NCBI RefSeq assembly: GCF_900215295.1
Contig: NZ_OCMF01000001.1
Location: 1,426,001 to 1,490,000 of the forward strand
Length of the DNA: 64,000 nucleotides
Reading direction: 5' to 3'
Origin: Salinimicrobium sediminis
GTDB lineage: Bacteria; Bacteroidota; Bacteroidia; Flavobacteriales; Flavobacteriaceae
In this document: positions 51,609 to 61,513 of the stretch, in pieces
Layout of the letters: each line of letters opens with the position of its first letter
How positions within the stretch are numbered: the stretch's first letter is position 1
Made by a program: the position numbers and the translations under genes
The notes under the pieces: generated by a model
Databases searched by the model: none
What the model was told of the DNA's origin: nothing
Seen by the model: the letters and a program-made list of their open reading frames with translations, nothing else

Positions 51609-54204
51609 TGACTATAGTTGCATATTTACCCTGGCCATCGTTGATCTCAGTAACGGCTGTATAGATCCTCACATTCTTCACTGCTTCGGCAGTTGCCTGG
51701 GCCATAGCACTGTAATCGATAGGCTGAGAATTTACTTTAACCGGTCCGGTGCTTCCAGATCTCTTAATCATTCCACCTGCAGCGGCATAGTTTGCCGTTT
51801 GGCTTAAAGGAATTCCACCGGTGGCTTCATTGACAGCGCTCAGTCCATTGATAAGCTGAGAGGCGCGGCGGTTGATCACATAGATGTTCTCACCTCCTTC
51901 GGCCTCAACTATAGGATTTCCGCTTTCATCGTATAATCTTTCTCCTCCTTCGGAATGTCTCTTTCCTCTCAAGGTGATACCTCTTGCTGCTTTGGGAACA
52001 TTGGCGTTGATGCTGGTGATCTTTTGAACTGCACCAAGTCCAGATGCCAAAACTGTTCCCGTGCTCACCACTTTTTGAATGGTACCAAAAGGCTCCGGTA
52101 ATACTGAAGGTGCTCTCCATACTTCAGTCACACCTTGATAAGTATTGATAGCAGCCTGAGCCAGTGCAGCGGCTTTCCCCGCAACAGTCTGTTCTCCTAA
52201 AAGTTTGGCTACTTGTCCGAATGTTTCAGAGCTTTGCTTCCTCTTTGTAGATTCCTTTTCATAGTTGATCTGCTTCTCGATCTCAGCATACTTTTGATTT
52301 ATGAGAGCTTTACTTGCACCGGTCTTTTCGGCTTCAGCAAGTTCCTGCTGTCTCATCATATCCAGACGCTGCTTCTCAAGCTCCATGCGAGCGTCGAAGT
52401 TCTCCTGGTCAACAGCCATTTGATTCTCTAGATCTGCAAGCTTCCTTTCCTTCTCAACAGCTTCAAGTTCCTGCATGGCTGCAAGACGTTCCTTTTCGGC
52501 TTCGATCTCCTTCTGAGCATATTCTTTAGTCAGCTCGGCCTCCTGATCCAGGAACTCATTCTTAGTCTGTAGAACTGCCAGCTCATACTCGGACTGAGTG
52601 AGCTTCTTGGCCGCCAGTTCATCCTTCAGGATCTCAAGTCTCTTTTCTCGGACCTGTTCCTGCAGTGCTACTTTTTCAGCAAGGGATTCGGCTTCACGTT
52701 TATTCTCTTCTATGAACAGCTCCAGCCTTGTCTTGGATTCTGCAATTGCAGCATCAGTAGCTTTTTGGGCTTCAGCAATTCTTTCCTCCTGAGCTCTTTT
52801 GGCAGCTTCGGCCGCGGCTTTTTCTTTGGCCCTTTGCTGATCTACAAGGGAATTAAGTTTGTTCTGTTGTTCCGTTTGGCGCTCGAAAGATTGTGATTGA
52901 AGATCATAAAGCTTTGTGGCTTCATCCCGGAAGGACTTCATGTCTTCGACTGTGGATTCAGATAACCCGAGTTGATCCAGAGATACACCTTCTTCGCCGA
53001 TCTTCCTGATAGTTTCTCTCACTTCATCAGTGACTTCAGCATATCCTAAAAGGGCCGCTACTTTCTTCTCCTGATTCTTAACCTCCTCAGCTGCTAAGTC
53101 ACGCTCTATCTTCATGTATTCCTTAGCGGAAGAAATCCGATCTTCAGTAGATCTTGTGGTGTCATCAGTGAGAAGCTTTAATTCCTTCAATCGGGAATTT
53201 GCTGCGGACCTCCTGATGTCAAGATTAATCTCAGCTCGTTCCACGTTCTGCAGTACTCTCTCCAGTTCCATGGCAAGATTGATCTCTCTCTGGATCTCGT
53301 CACCCATTCCGGAGAAAGTTTCAGTGAGATCTTTGAAGCCTCCCTTGATATCACCTGAAATGATTTTGATGAAAGCTCCACCTAACTTGGATAATCGATC
53401 AATGACTACATCGGCACCTGCACTAAGAGCAGCAAGAACAGTATTCACCATGTCAATACCTTTCTGAGTTCTGGTGAACATGGCAACCAGAGAGCCAAGC
53501 AGCACTACAATGGCACCAATACCGGTGGCAATAAGAGCAACTTTGAAAAGCTTCAGAGCAGTGGAGGAAAGATTGGTAGCAATTGCCACCGCTTTTTGAG
53601 TTCCTGAAAATGCTTGAGCTTGAGCACGACCTTCTTTGTAGCTTTTCCCGATATCCAGAACATCTGATTTCACGGCCTTAAAGACAGGACCTACGATATT
53701 CATGACATCAGTGAGTAGAGATTGAGCACGACCAAACAATGTGGTTTCTCCAAGAGCTTCCTTCATTCCTTCGGCATAATTTCCAACGTTCCTGCGGTTG
53801 TCACCTGTTTGGCTCTCCAGGTCTTTTAATGTTGCAGTGAGTTCAGTCTTCTTCTTGGCCAGCTTATCAGCTTCTGCTGAATTTACACCATAGAGGTTTG
53901 CTTGCTTTGCCCATTCCTTGGAAACGACTGATAAAGCAGCACGGCCCTGGTCAATGGTCTTGATCTCTTTACCTTGCAGGTTGATAAGCTTCCCAAGTTC
54001 GTTCTGTGAAGAGTTGTATTCTTTCCTCACGGATTTATACCTGGCTTCCAGTTCTACATATTCCCGGCTGGTGGTATCTCCTGAATCCTTTAGCTCCTTC
54101 AGTTTGTTCTTGAGGACATCAGCTTCCTTGGCAAATTCTTTTGATGCAGTGATGGCTCCATCAACATCAATATCCAGTTCAAATATTTTAATCTTCTCAG
54201 CCAT
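51592..54204 (-). CDS. Tail tape-measure protein
   Basis: 870 residues: coiled-coil start (ASKEFAKEADVLKNKLKELK), hydrophobic centre (about 215-265: ALIATGIGAIVVLLGSLVAMF), a very long Glu/Lys/Ala coiled coil (about 470-650), then a Gly/Ala-rich part (AQAAINTYQGVTEVWRAP, AARGITLRGKRHSEGGERLYDESGNPIVEAEGGE). Sets tail length, so this is a tailed phage with a long tail. Confidence 0.88.
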   Translation of the reverse strand: MAEKIKIFELDIDVDGAITASKEFAKEADVLKNKLKELKDSGDTTSREYVELEARYKSVRKEYNSSQNELGKLINLQGKEIKTIDQGRAALSVVSKEWAKQANLYGVNSAEADKLAKKKTELTATLKDLESQTGDNRRNVGNYAEGMKEALGETTLFGRAQSLLTDVMNIVGPVFKAVKSDVLDIGKSYKEGRAQAQAFSGTQKAVAIATNLSSTALKLFKVALIATGIGAIVVLLGSLVAMFTRTQKGIDMVNTVLAALSAGADVVIDRLSKLGGAFIKIISGDIKGGFKDLTETFSGMGDEIQREINLAMELERVLQNVERAEINLDIRRSAANSRLKELKLLTDDTTRSTEDRISSAKEYMKIERDLAAEEVKNQEKKVAALLGYAEVTDEVRETIRKIGEEGVSLDQLGLSESTVEDMKSFRDEATKLYDLQSQSFERQTEQQNKLNSLVDQQRAKEKAAAEAAKRAQEERIAEAQKATDAAIAESKTRLELFIEENKREAESLAEKVALQEQVREKRLEILKDELAAKKLTQSEYELAVLQTKNEFLDQEAELTKEYAQKEIEAEKERLAAMQELEAVEKERKLADLENQMAVDQENFDARMELEKQRLDMMRQQELAEAEKTGASKALINQKYAEIEKQINYEKESTKRKQSSETFGQVAKLLGEQTVAGKAAALAQAAINTYQGVTEVWRAPSVLPEPFGTIQKVVSTGTVLASGLGAVQKITSINANVPKAARGITLRGKRHSEGGERLYDESGNPIVEAEGGENIYVINRRASQLINGLSAVNEATGGIPLSQTANYAAAGGMIKRSGSTGPVKVNSQPIDYSAMAQATAEAVKNVRIYTAVTEINDGQGKYATIVNEANI

Positions 54205-54206
54205 TA

Positions 54207-56798
54207 TTAAGGTTGTATTTGTTGAAAGGTTACTGTTATTGACACCGTGTCTTCACCAGTAGCTCCGAATTCATCTGTCACGATTAATTTGATAGTGTAG
54301 GTCCCGTAACTGTCTTCTGTATTTGGAACATTCAACCCTCCATTTACTCCTGAGTTTCCACTCAAGAAAGCTGAAGAGGTGGAAGGCATGGAAACAATTG
54401 ACCAGGCATAAGATGTAATAGATCCCGTGGTGTCTGTACTTCCGCTTCCGTTCAGAGAAACAAGAGTGCTGGATTGATCGATAGGAATTTCAACAGTTTG
54501 ATCTGGTCCCGCATTGGCCACTGGAGGATTGTTCACATACTCTCTCACTGTGACATCAATAGTTCCTTCAACTTCACTCCACTGTTCACTTCCTGCATCC
54601 TTGATCTTAAAAGTAAAAGCAGCGGAATGTTCTGCAGTTAGATTTCCTGCATCCTGAATGGTGACATTCCAATCTGCTACATTGATCACTGTCTGAGTAG
54701 TAATCACATCAGCTCCATTCTTCAGGAGGATGTTTGAATTAAAACCGCCGGTGAACATGATAGCCATCGGCTGGTCGAACTCAGGATCAAAGTAAGCAGG
54801 GTTTGACTGGACCGTGATGTTGTCCACGGTTATGGTCGTGGTGTTTTTATAGCTAATGGTTCTGGAATATACTCCAAGGATAGTAGGAGGTAAGTTCACA
54901 CTGAAGCCATTCAATTGGATTAGTTCAGCTTTAATGATTCGCTCAGGCCGGTGCTTCAAATTGTTCAGGTAGTAATATTTCCCTGTCTGCTTCAGGTACT
55001 TCAGCCTGAAGAAATCAAGGTTATAAATGTCGATCTCGTTCAACTTGAAATCAGCATCAACTTGCTTGGCCCTATCGATAAGTAATTTGAAAGCCTTGTA
55101 ATACTTATTCAGGAAATACTGCATCTGCATATTTTCCAGAGACAGGAAAGGGATCATTCCGGTGACGGTGATCACATTGGCACCATCAAAAAAGGTTGTT
55201 TGAATGCTGGTGTCAACCTTTGAGATCCTGAAGATCTTAACCGGTGATTCTTTATTTTCAATAATTGTTTCTCCATCCTCTTCCTTTTCCTCCCAGATAG
55301 GAATCTGGTAAACCGTTTTGTTTTTAAAGGTTCTGGATCTGCTGGTCGGAATCTGGTAAGGAGAAGAAAAAAGATTCTTGGCAGGAGTTGCGTTCTCATT
55401 ATCGATTGTCAGCACTCCATCATAAACCCGATCAATGATTGATTCGGGATAAGCATAGGTAGCTTCATTCCTCCTGGCATATTGGATGTCATATTTTTCG
55501 CCAAGAATCTCATTGAGCTTTTCACTCCAATCTTCAGTGTTTGCTTTATCATTCAGCATCTCCTCGAACTGGATGAAGTCATAGGAGTTGGTGTTCTTCA
55601 CTGGTTTGATCAGGAGTCCGTATCGCTGCATCACATCCTTCACGAATGCCAGCTGGTCCATTTCCGCAACGAAAGTGGAGAAGTCAATGAATTGCCCGCC
55701 GGTGAGCTTTGTGATTTGAATAGTTGAGTAAGCGTTATAATTTATGCTGTACTTCCCGTGAATTGTATCCTGCTGTTCGGGTTCCTGTTCTGCCTGTGAT
55801 ATTTCATAGGTACCCGCTAAAACAAAAGTGAGGATATCACCTGCTTTTACATTCAGGTTGATGGTAACCGTTTTAGATGTCAGATTCTCTGGAAGGTCGA
55901 TCCATGTCTTTGTTGCACCATTGAGATTAACCAGGAGCCGAACATAACTGTCGTTATTGCTGTATGAGGTTTCAATGGAAAGGCTCAGCTGACCATCTTC
56001 AGAAGTGACAAGAGAACCATCAGGATTCATTGTGATGCCACTGAAGCTTCCACTCTGGAAAGTGTGTTGATCTTCGAACCGAATCAAAGGATCATTGCTG
56101 AAAGTATTCCGGGAAATGATGTTGGTCTGGCCAGAACCTAAAAGCAAAGAAGTGAGCTCCACATTCTTCACCTCGTAACCTTTAGCCGGTGAAATCACTT
56201 CGGTTAAGAAGTCTGTATTCTCAGAAAAGAAAGATCCTGAATATCTCAATCCTGCTTCCTCCCAGATCTTATCCCAAACTGTCTTCACAAAAAGAGAAGG
56301 TGCCTGTTCCTCGATCTTTATGGTGCTGAAGCCTGACCTTGGCAGGAATTCACCTAAAGCATAAATAAAGCCTTCAGTATTTAAAAGGCTACTTTCATAG
56401 GTGGACTGAGTGAGGTAGTGGTTAAGATCTGAGAAATTCAGTTCGTTCAGTTTTTTCCCCTTGATCCTTTCGGAAAGATCAATTAAGCCGTCATAGATCA
56501 CCACCTCATAATGAGAATTTGCAGCCTTAACAACTGCATAGCCATTCCGTACCATAGGGATGCCATTCAGGATATAATCACACCTGAGCTTCCGGTAAGG
56601 CTTCAGGCTGCTATTTCCGCTCACTCCAAGAAAGTCAAAAGCCTTGACGTTATTCGGAGTCATTGGAAGTTTTGTAGTGTTGGAAAAGTTTGCCTGCCTA
56701 TCCTTCACTTCTCCGATGTTATTGATCTGGAGGGTGCGGGTGATAGGATCAGGACTCAGGTCCATCTTCCAGCCTTCTATGTACAGGATCTCGCTCAT
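54207..56798 (-). CDS. Large tail protein with PKD-like C-terminus
   Basis: 863 residues. The start (LYIEGWKMDLSPDPITRTLQINNIGEVKDRQANFSNTTKLPMTP) matches a family of Bacteroidota phage tail-tip proteins. Residues about 770-855 form a PKD-like domain (NNPPVANAGPDQTVEIP, LNGSGSTDTTGSITSYAWSI, TYTIKLIVTDEFGATGEDTV). Sits between tape measure and another tail gene. Likely a baseplate or adhesin component. Confidence 0.7.
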   Translation of the reverse strand: MSEILYIEGWKMDLSPDPITRTLQINNIGEVKDRQANFSNTTKLPMTPNNVKAFDFLGVSGNSSLKPYRKLRCDYILNGIPMVRNGYAVVKAANSHYEVVIYDGLIDLSERIKGKKLNELNFSDLNHYLTQSTYESSLLNTEGFIYALGEFLPRSGFSTIKIEEQAPSLFVKTVWDKIWEEAGLRYSGSFFSENTDFLTEVISPAKGYEVKNVELTSLLLGSGQTNIISRNTFSNDPLIRFEDQHTFQSGSFSGITMNPDGSLVTSEDGQLSLSIETSYSNNDSYVRLLVNLNGATKTWIDLPENLTSKTVTINLNVKAGDILTFVLAGTYEISQAEQEPEQQDTIHGKYSINYNAYSTIQITKLTGGQFIDFSTFVAEMDQLAFVKDVMQRYGLLIKPVKNTNSYDFIQFEEMLNDKANTEDWSEKLNEILGEKYDIQYARRNEATYAYPESIIDRVYDGVLTIDNENATPAKNLFSSPYQIPTSRSRTFKNKTVYQIPIWEEKEEDGETIIENKESPVKIFRISKVDTSIQTTFFDGANVITVTGMIPFLSLENMQMQYFLNKYYKAFKLLIDRAKQVDADFKLNEIDIYNLDFFRLKYLKQTGKYYYLNNLKHRPERIIKAELIQLNGFSVNLPPTILGVYSRTISYKNTTTITVDNITVQSNPAYFDPEFDQPMAIMFTGGFNSNILLKNGADVITTQTVINVADWNVTIQDAGNLTAEHSAAFTFKIKDAGSEQWSEVEGTIDVTVREYVNNPPVANAGPDQTVEIPIDQSSTLVSLNGSGSTDTTGSITSYAWSIVSMPSTSSAFLSGNSGVNGGLNVPNTEDSYGTYTIKLIVTDEFGATGEDTVSITVTFQQIQP

Positions 56799-57895
56799 TA
56801 AAGGGTTTGAGTATTGAGGGTTGGAAGGATCACGCTCACCTGCAGGCTCGTGAGTTTGTTCTTAGATGACTTGGAGAATGTTCCACTGCCAAGCTCCACC
56901 TCGATAAAGTCAAGAGTTTCAAAAGGCTGGTAAAGATCATTTGTGTACAGGTAAACCTTTGGTGAATAAAGCAGCGTATCAAGCAGCTCCCTTTCTTCAT
57001 TGTTGACAAGCCCGGACATCAGCTCCAGTTCCTTCTCAGCTTGCTTGCCGGTGATGGAGATATTTCCTGTTGACTGGCTGATGTTCTTATAATTCCCTGT
57101 CAACCTCTCAAGAGTATCGGTTTTGATATTGTCCAGGTGCAGCTCCATAAAATTCCAATAGGACCATCCACCGGAAGGATTGAGCCACTTGAGCAGCTTG
57201 CCACATTCGGCTTCTCTTTTGTCCAGGAACAGGGTGAACTTTATTTGAGTGCCAATCCTGAACTCAAGCTCGTTGACTCCAAGATGTAGCGGGATATCGT
57301 TCTCAAAGCCTCCGTTGTCATTTTCTCCATTGGAAACAAACAACCTGTTCACACCTTTGGAAAAGTTGTAAGAAGATGAGATTCCCGTTCTTACGTTCGA
57401 AATGGTGACAGCTCTTGAAATATCGGAATAGATTGCAATGTCAAAAGGATATCCCTCGAAGTAGGTAAGATGTGCCACCTCAGTTGCACCGGATGTAAGG
57501 AGCTTTAGATCTGAAGGGTTGAATTTCTGTTTTCCTACTTGAGCAGCTGATTTGAGGAAAGGATAAACAACCTGAGTCGTTTGGCTGGTGCCATCTTCCA
57601 AAGTCACTTCAATGTCTGCTGTGAGTTCATAGAACAATTTGGAGTCATTGAAAAAGAAAGCAGCTGAAGTGGCCACAAGACTGTCGTTGAAAAGATCACC
57701 ATTGATCAAGGCTTTAATGATGCTCTTGAAGTCAAAGAAGAAAACTCCGGAGGTATTCGGAAATATCTCAAAGGTATGACCGCCGGTTGAGATGGTTGCC
57801 ACAGTTGGAACACCTGCATCAACTCCAAATTCAATGATGGAATTGTTATAGGCGTTGAAAGGTGGATTCTGCGGTTGGTTGGTTATTGTGATCAT
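56798..57895 (-). CDS. Phage tail protein, function unknown
   Basis: 365 residues, beta-rich (FEIFPNTSGVFFFDFKSIIKALI, LGVNELEFRIGTQIKFTLFLDKREAECGKLLKWLNPSGGWSYWNF). Shares a 1-bp junction with each neighbour, so it belongs to the tail operon. Possibly a distal-tail subunit; no motif proves it. Confidence 0.65.
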   Translation of the reverse strand: MITITNQPQNPPFNAYNNSIIEFGVDAGVPTVATISTGGHTFEIFPNTSGVFFFDFKSIIKALINGDLFNDSLVATSAAFFFNDSKLFYELTADIEVTLEDGTSQTTQVVYPFLKSAAQVGKQKFNPSDLKLLTSGATEVAHLTYFEGYPFDIAIYSDISRAVTISNVRTGISSSYNFSKGVNRLFVSNGENDNGGFENDIPLHLGVNELEFRIGTQIKFTLFLDKREAECGKLLKWLNPSGGWSYWNFMELHLDNIKTDTLERLTGNYKNISQSTGNISITGKQAEKELELMSGLVNNEERELLDTLLYSPKVYLYTNDLYQPFETLDFIEVELGSGTFSKSSKNKLTSLQVSVILPTLNTQTL

Positions 57896-58035
57896 TATTC
57901 GTTCTTTTCTTTTTCTGGTGACTCATCTTCTCCCAGGAGCTTATCAACTATTTTCCCGTTCAAATAGCCTATGCCATATCCAATGCAGTATATGCTGGTG
58001 ATTAGCGCAATAAGTTCAAGAGGGTTCAGTTCCAT
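57895..58035 (-). CDS. Small single-pass membrane protein, 46 residues
   Basis: Starts MELNPLELIALITSIYCIGY and ends with an acidic tail (EDESPEKEKNE). It fills exactly the gap between two tail genes, sharing single bases at both ends (TAATG junctions), which strongly supports that it is translated. Confidence 0.65.
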   Translation of the reverse strand: MELNPLELIALITSIYCIGYGIGYLNGKIVDKLLGEDESPEKEKNE

Positions 58036-58496
58036 TAAGCTGCCATTTTTTTGAATACTCCAGTGACTTCACTCACGAAGTTGTTAATATGAAATTCAGT
58101 AACCTTATCGATGATCTCCTGAATACGCCTTGGAGTGATCACCGCATCAACCAGATCTGTACCTCCTTGCTTGAAGTAGTTAGTTCCTTCCCTGGCAATC
58201 TTCCGGGCAATCAAAAAAGCAAGACTGCTAATCTTTATTCCATCGGGTGTGATGCCCTTATCATAAATCCACTGCTCGATCATCTTCACCGGTGGAAACT
58301 TACCCGGCCTTCTACCGTTGACAAGCTGCTCGGTGTAATGCGCTCCCCACAATTGACCAGAGAGCCGCTGTGAACGGTTCTCTGTTTCCCTGATCCAATT
58401 CTCCGAAGCTGGCATTCCAAGAGTGACATGCTTCTGGATAAGCTCATCCTTCAGCTTATCGAATTCAGCTTTTAAAATGGCAGCATCGTTGATCAT
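58035..58496 (-). CDS. Neck/tail-completion protein candidate
   Basis: 153 residues. Features such as SGQLWGAHYTEQLVNGRRPGKFPPVKMIEQWIYDKGI and LAFLIARKIAREGTNYFKQGG are typical of HK97-gp10-like neck proteins in Bacteroidota phages. Position between terminase and tail genes agrees. Confidence 0.65.
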   Translation of the reverse strand: MINDAAILKAEFDKLKDELIQKHVTLGMPASENWIRETENRSQRLSGQLWGAHYTEQLVNGRRPGKFPPVKMIEQWIYDKGITPDGIKISSLAFLIARKIAREGTNYFKQGGTDLVDAVITPRRIQEIIDKVTEFHINNFVSEVTGVFKKMAA

Positions 58497-58795
58497 TTCA
58501 CAAACAGTTCTTTTACGATGTTCCGGAACTTCCGGTGCGCGTTTTTTTCGTTAAGGGCCCAGACGTATAAATGCGAAGGATGAATGGAAGCTTTACGCTC
58601 GCTCTTGCCTTCATCACCTATTACGAAAGTTTTCTTCTCTTCCACCGGTACCTGGTAAACATTCAATGTGTCAGGATCTAATCCGAACAGGAACATCCCT
58701 TTCTTGTACCGAGCAGTAAGCGCCTTCTTTTGGTGCTGCTCTTTCTTTTTTTGCTGTTCAACTATAACCGCGATCTGTTCACCGAATACTCCCAT
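58493..58795 (-). CDS. Phage hypothetical protein
   Basis: 100 residues, basic and mixed alpha/beta (GLDPDTLNVYQVPVEEKKTFVIGDEGKSERKA). In the neck/tail block with 4-bp overlap to the next gene. No family recognised. Confidence 0.6.
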   Translation of the reverse strand: MGVFGEQIAVIVEQQKKKEQHQKKALTARYKKGMFLFGLDPDTLNVYQVPVEEKKTFVIGDEGKSERKASIHPSHLYVWALNEKNAHRKFRNIVKELFVK

Positions 58796-58797
58796 TC

Positions 58798-59214
58798 CTA
58801 TTTCGCATAAAGGTTAAAACTCACACTCAAGCCATCAGCATTAAAGTCAAATACATTCACCACCTCGATACTTTGCCAGAACTCCACATCATAATCACAG
58901 CGAAGCTTTTGCTTCATCTCTACCATCACCTTCTGAATCAGTGGCTGGATAAACTTCTCATACTTCTCCTCGTAATCTCCATCAAAGTCTGAAGCTGTCA
59001 GCACCATGAAGTTTCCGGTGTATCTTATCCCGAGATCTTCCGACTTCCTCACCACAGGATCCAAGAACAAAACAGTCTCACCATTTCCAGCATCAACAAG
59101 AGCATCGGATATAAAAGTTGTAGCATCGATGAGATTCTGGTAATCCCTTCGAGCTGCTTTGAACCTCCAGCCGTAGCCGGTGGCGATATCTTTAAGTTTT
59201 TGATTTACTTCCAT
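58798..59214 (-). CDS. Phage hypothetical protein, tail-terminator candidate
   Basis: 138 residues, alpha/beta (YEEKYEKFIQPLIQKVMVEMKQKLRC, then VVNVFDFNADGLSVSFNLYAK). Order and size resemble small tail-terminator proteins; unproven. Overlaps the previous gene by 23 bp in another frame. Confidence 0.55.
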   Translation of the reverse strand: MEVNQKLKDIATGYGWRFKAARRDYQNLIDATTFISDALVDAGNGETVLFLDPVVRKSEDLGIRYTGNFMVLTASDFDGDYEEKYEKFIQPLIQKVMVEMKQKLRCDYDVEFWQSIEVVNVFDFNADGLSVSFNLYAK

Positions 59215-59773
59215 ACTTCAGTTGGTTATATGCTGTCTGTACTTCGCCGCTTACTTTGTCATGCAGCATCAGTGAAAAGACAAGATTGTATTTCCAGTTC
59301 TCCACCTCCTCTGGTGATTTTCCGAACTGTTGAGCGATTGATTTAAGAGTATTGAGTTCTCCGAAAGCAGCCAGTCTTTTTACACCGGCCATATCCAGAA
59401 GGTCATCAGGATCTCCTCCAAGTGATTTGCTTTCCCGCTCTACCAATTGCTTTAGGTTTGAAGTGATCCAGTTGAGTGCATAGAAGTAGCTGATCACATC
59501 CTGTCTCAAATATGTCTCAAGTTTGACGTTGAATACAAATTCAAAACACTCGAAAATGTTCTCAAAAGAGGGTTTTGAAAGGTTGTGCTTGATGTTGGCC
59601 ACTTGTCCAAATGTTAGCTGACCTAAAGGCGTTGCTTCCTTCTTGGCAAACACTCCTCTCGGCTTCAGGTAAAAAGGATTGCCCGGCAAAGTGAATTGCA
59701 GGTATTGCTGTGCAAGGTTCTCATCCTTCAGGTGAAAGAACTGCTTTACTGTTATGTTGTCCAGGTTAAACAC
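59192..59773 (-). CDS. Phage hypothetical protein downstream of terminase
   Basis: 193 residues, mostly helical (FENIFECFEFVFNVKLETYLRQDVISYFYAL, SIAQQFGKSPEEVENWKYNLVFSLML). Overlaps the terminase gene by 8 bp and the next gene by 23 bp. I considered a tail-assembly chaperone frameshift but saw no standard slippery heptamer in the overlap. Confidence 0.6.
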   Translation of the reverse strand: MFNLDNITVKQFFHLKDENLAQQYLQFTLPGNPFYLKPRGVFAKKEATPLGQLTFGQVANIKHNLSKPSFENIFECFEFVFNVKLETYLRQDVISYFYALNWITSNLKQLVERESKSLGGDPDDLLDMAGVKRLAAFGELNTLKSIAQQFGKSPEEVENWKYNLVFSLMLHDKVSGEVQTAYNQLKYGSKSKT

Positions 59774-60989
59774 GTATTCTGGTGGTTCGTTTTGGTTTTA
59801 ATCTTAATTTCATTTCGATGTATCGCATCGGGTCAATTGTATGGTTCCAGCCGTCAATTGGCTTTCCGGTCTTTTGCCCGTTCTTGTCTTTGTCCCAGAG
59901 ATATTTTCTCAGCTCCTTGATCATGTTCAGGCTTCTTGCCGTTACATAAAACTCATCTTCCTGCAGCAGTTGAATTCCGAAGTTGATGGAATCCTTTCCC
60001 TTTTCCGTGGGATAGATCTTTACTCCGTGCTTCTTTATTTCAGCAATAGACTTAGGCTCCGCGCTATCTGCATAAATCAGCCTGCTTTGCCCGGTCCTGT
60101 CTGGAATAGGTTGCTTAGCAGCCTTGGCAAGGTCTGAGTTCAGAAGGCCTTTTTGATACAGCACTTCATCATACACTCGCTTTCCGTTCCATTCGTATCT
60201 GTCAATGAGCGTGGAAGGATCCTGGGTATAACCGAAGTCCATACCTGAAGCGGTATATCTTGCCTCCGGTGGAAGGTTGTCAAGGATCTTCCAATTCTGC
60301 AAAACCTGTCCTTCCAGGTTCCCAATTTGCCCTTTGATGTAAACCCGGCACCAGTTAGCCCAATATTCGCTTTTGATGTTCTTTGAATCATCCCAATCAC
60401 CCTGGGGATCATAAAAGGCTTTATCCATCTTGAAGTATAGATCCTCAAGAGTTTCAGCAGGAAGCGCTTCATTGTCTTCGTAGGTCAAAATCAAAAGCTC
60501 ACTACTCGGCTCGATGAGCACTTCAGTGTGCGCCCAGAATTCTGCATCCGGGTTGAAGTCGATCCAGATCTCTTTCGAGCGGACCATGAGAGCATCGGCA
60601 ATTTTAAAAGGAATATGATTTCCCTCGTTGATGAAAAGGATATCCCGCTTCCCTGCTGCTTTTGCTTTTCCCTCTGTGTCAAAGGCTTTGAATTGGATCT
60701 TACTGCCATTAGCAAAAGTGTATTCCATTGGGGAACCAATCCAGCCTTCCTCTCTCCACCTTCCGGTGTCTTGCATCACTCCCTTGAAAATATCCACAGG
60801 TCCATCCTTGGCCGCGGGTATGGTTTCACATACCACCGTGATCTTAAGCTTTGGAATTTTAGCTGCTTTATCGATGAGAATAGGAATGATCCCATAGGTT
60901 TTTCCGGAGCTGGTTCCGCCCTGGATCACCTTCTTTCTCTTTTTCAAAGAACGTAGCTTGTTAATAGCCGTAGTTCGCTTGAACATCAC
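59766..60989 (-). CDS. Terminase large subunit
   Basis: 407 residues. ATPase: Walker A GGTSSGKT (24-31), Walker B-like ILFINEGNH. Nuclease: GMDFGYTQDPSTLI and LIYADSAEPKSI with acidic metal ligands. Packages DNA into the prohead. Four-bp overlap with the small subunit gene. Slightly short for the family but all motifs are present. Confidence 0.93.
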   Translation of the reverse strand: MMFKRTTAINKLRSLKKRKKVIQGGTSSGKTYGIIPILIDKAAKIPKLKITVVCETIPAAKDGPVDIFKGVMQDTGRWREEGWIGSPMEYTFANGSKIQFKAFDTEGKAKAAGKRDILFINEGNHIPFKIADALMVRSKEIWIDFNPDAEFWAHTEVLIEPSSELLILTYEDNEALPAETLEDLYFKMDKAFYDPQGDWDDSKNIKSEYWANWCRVYIKGQIGNLEGQVLQNWKILDNLPPEARYTASGMDFGYTQDPSTLIDRYEWNGKRVYDEVLYQKGLLNSDLAKAAKQPIPDRTGQSRLIYADSAEPKSIAEIKKHGVKIYPTEKGKDSINFGIQLLQEDEFYVTARSLNMIKELRKYLWDKDKNGQKTGKPIDGWNHTIDPMRYIEMKLRLKPKRTTRIRV

Positions 60990-61438
60990 TCATCTGGAAA
61001 TAAGGGTTGTTCAACTGTATGGGTAAGGCTCTGCTTGTCTGCAAGGCCTAAATCCCTGGCTATGATATTTGCATTGAGGAAACCGGAAGCGGCTCCCTCA
61101 AATTTCTGTTTGTAGATAATCTCTCGCGCACGTGTAGTGACCCCGATATAATCTTTGCGTTCCTCGTATAACTTGAACCCGTCGACACTTATGTCAATGA
61201 AGTTGCAAAGGCCTTGAAGAGTGAAGGGTCTCATCTTCGGTACCTCTTGAAGTACGATCTTTTCTTTGTCACGGGAAACCTTAATCTTCATCGGCACGGT
61301 TTCCATGAGAGGATTGTCCTGGCACCACTCGAAGTATTCGTTGCAAGCTTTGAGAAGAGAGGCGGGAGTTTTGAAGATCTTATCCCGACCGTTCTTGTTG
61401 CGCATTTTGTAGTAGTAGTTTCCTTTGGGGGCTGCCAT
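60986..61438 (-). CDS. Terminase small subunit
   Basis: 150 residues with the pattern TPASLLKACNEYFEWCQDNPL, RPFTLQGLCNFIDISVDGFKLYEERKDYIGVTTRAREIIYKQKFEGAASGFLNANIIARDLGL, as in DNA-packaging gp3-like small subunits of Bacteroidota phages. Recognises packaging sites. Confidence 0.87.
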   Translation of the reverse strand: MAAPKGNYYYKMRNKNGRDKIFKTPASLLKACNEYFEWCQDNPLMETVPMKIKVSRDKEKIVLQEVPKMRPFTLQGLCNFIDISVDGFKLYEERKDYIGVTTRAREIIYKQKFEGAASGFLNANIIARDLGLADKQSLTHTVEQPLFPDE

Positions 61439-61513
61439 TGATGTTGGTTAAATTTTTACCGGCCTTAGAGCCCTACCTCCTCAGCCGGTTGTTGACCTCT
61501 CTTGGGTCTTCTG

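Noticed and set aside
59192-59214. Programmed frameshift joining two tail genes
   Set aside because: The overlap has only five As (CAAAAAC) and no standard slippery heptamer; separate start codon is present.
61441-61510. A second tRNA (possible CTA anticodon) upstream of terminase
   Set aside because: Only a CCGGC/GCCGG stem forms; no T-arm or acceptor stem.
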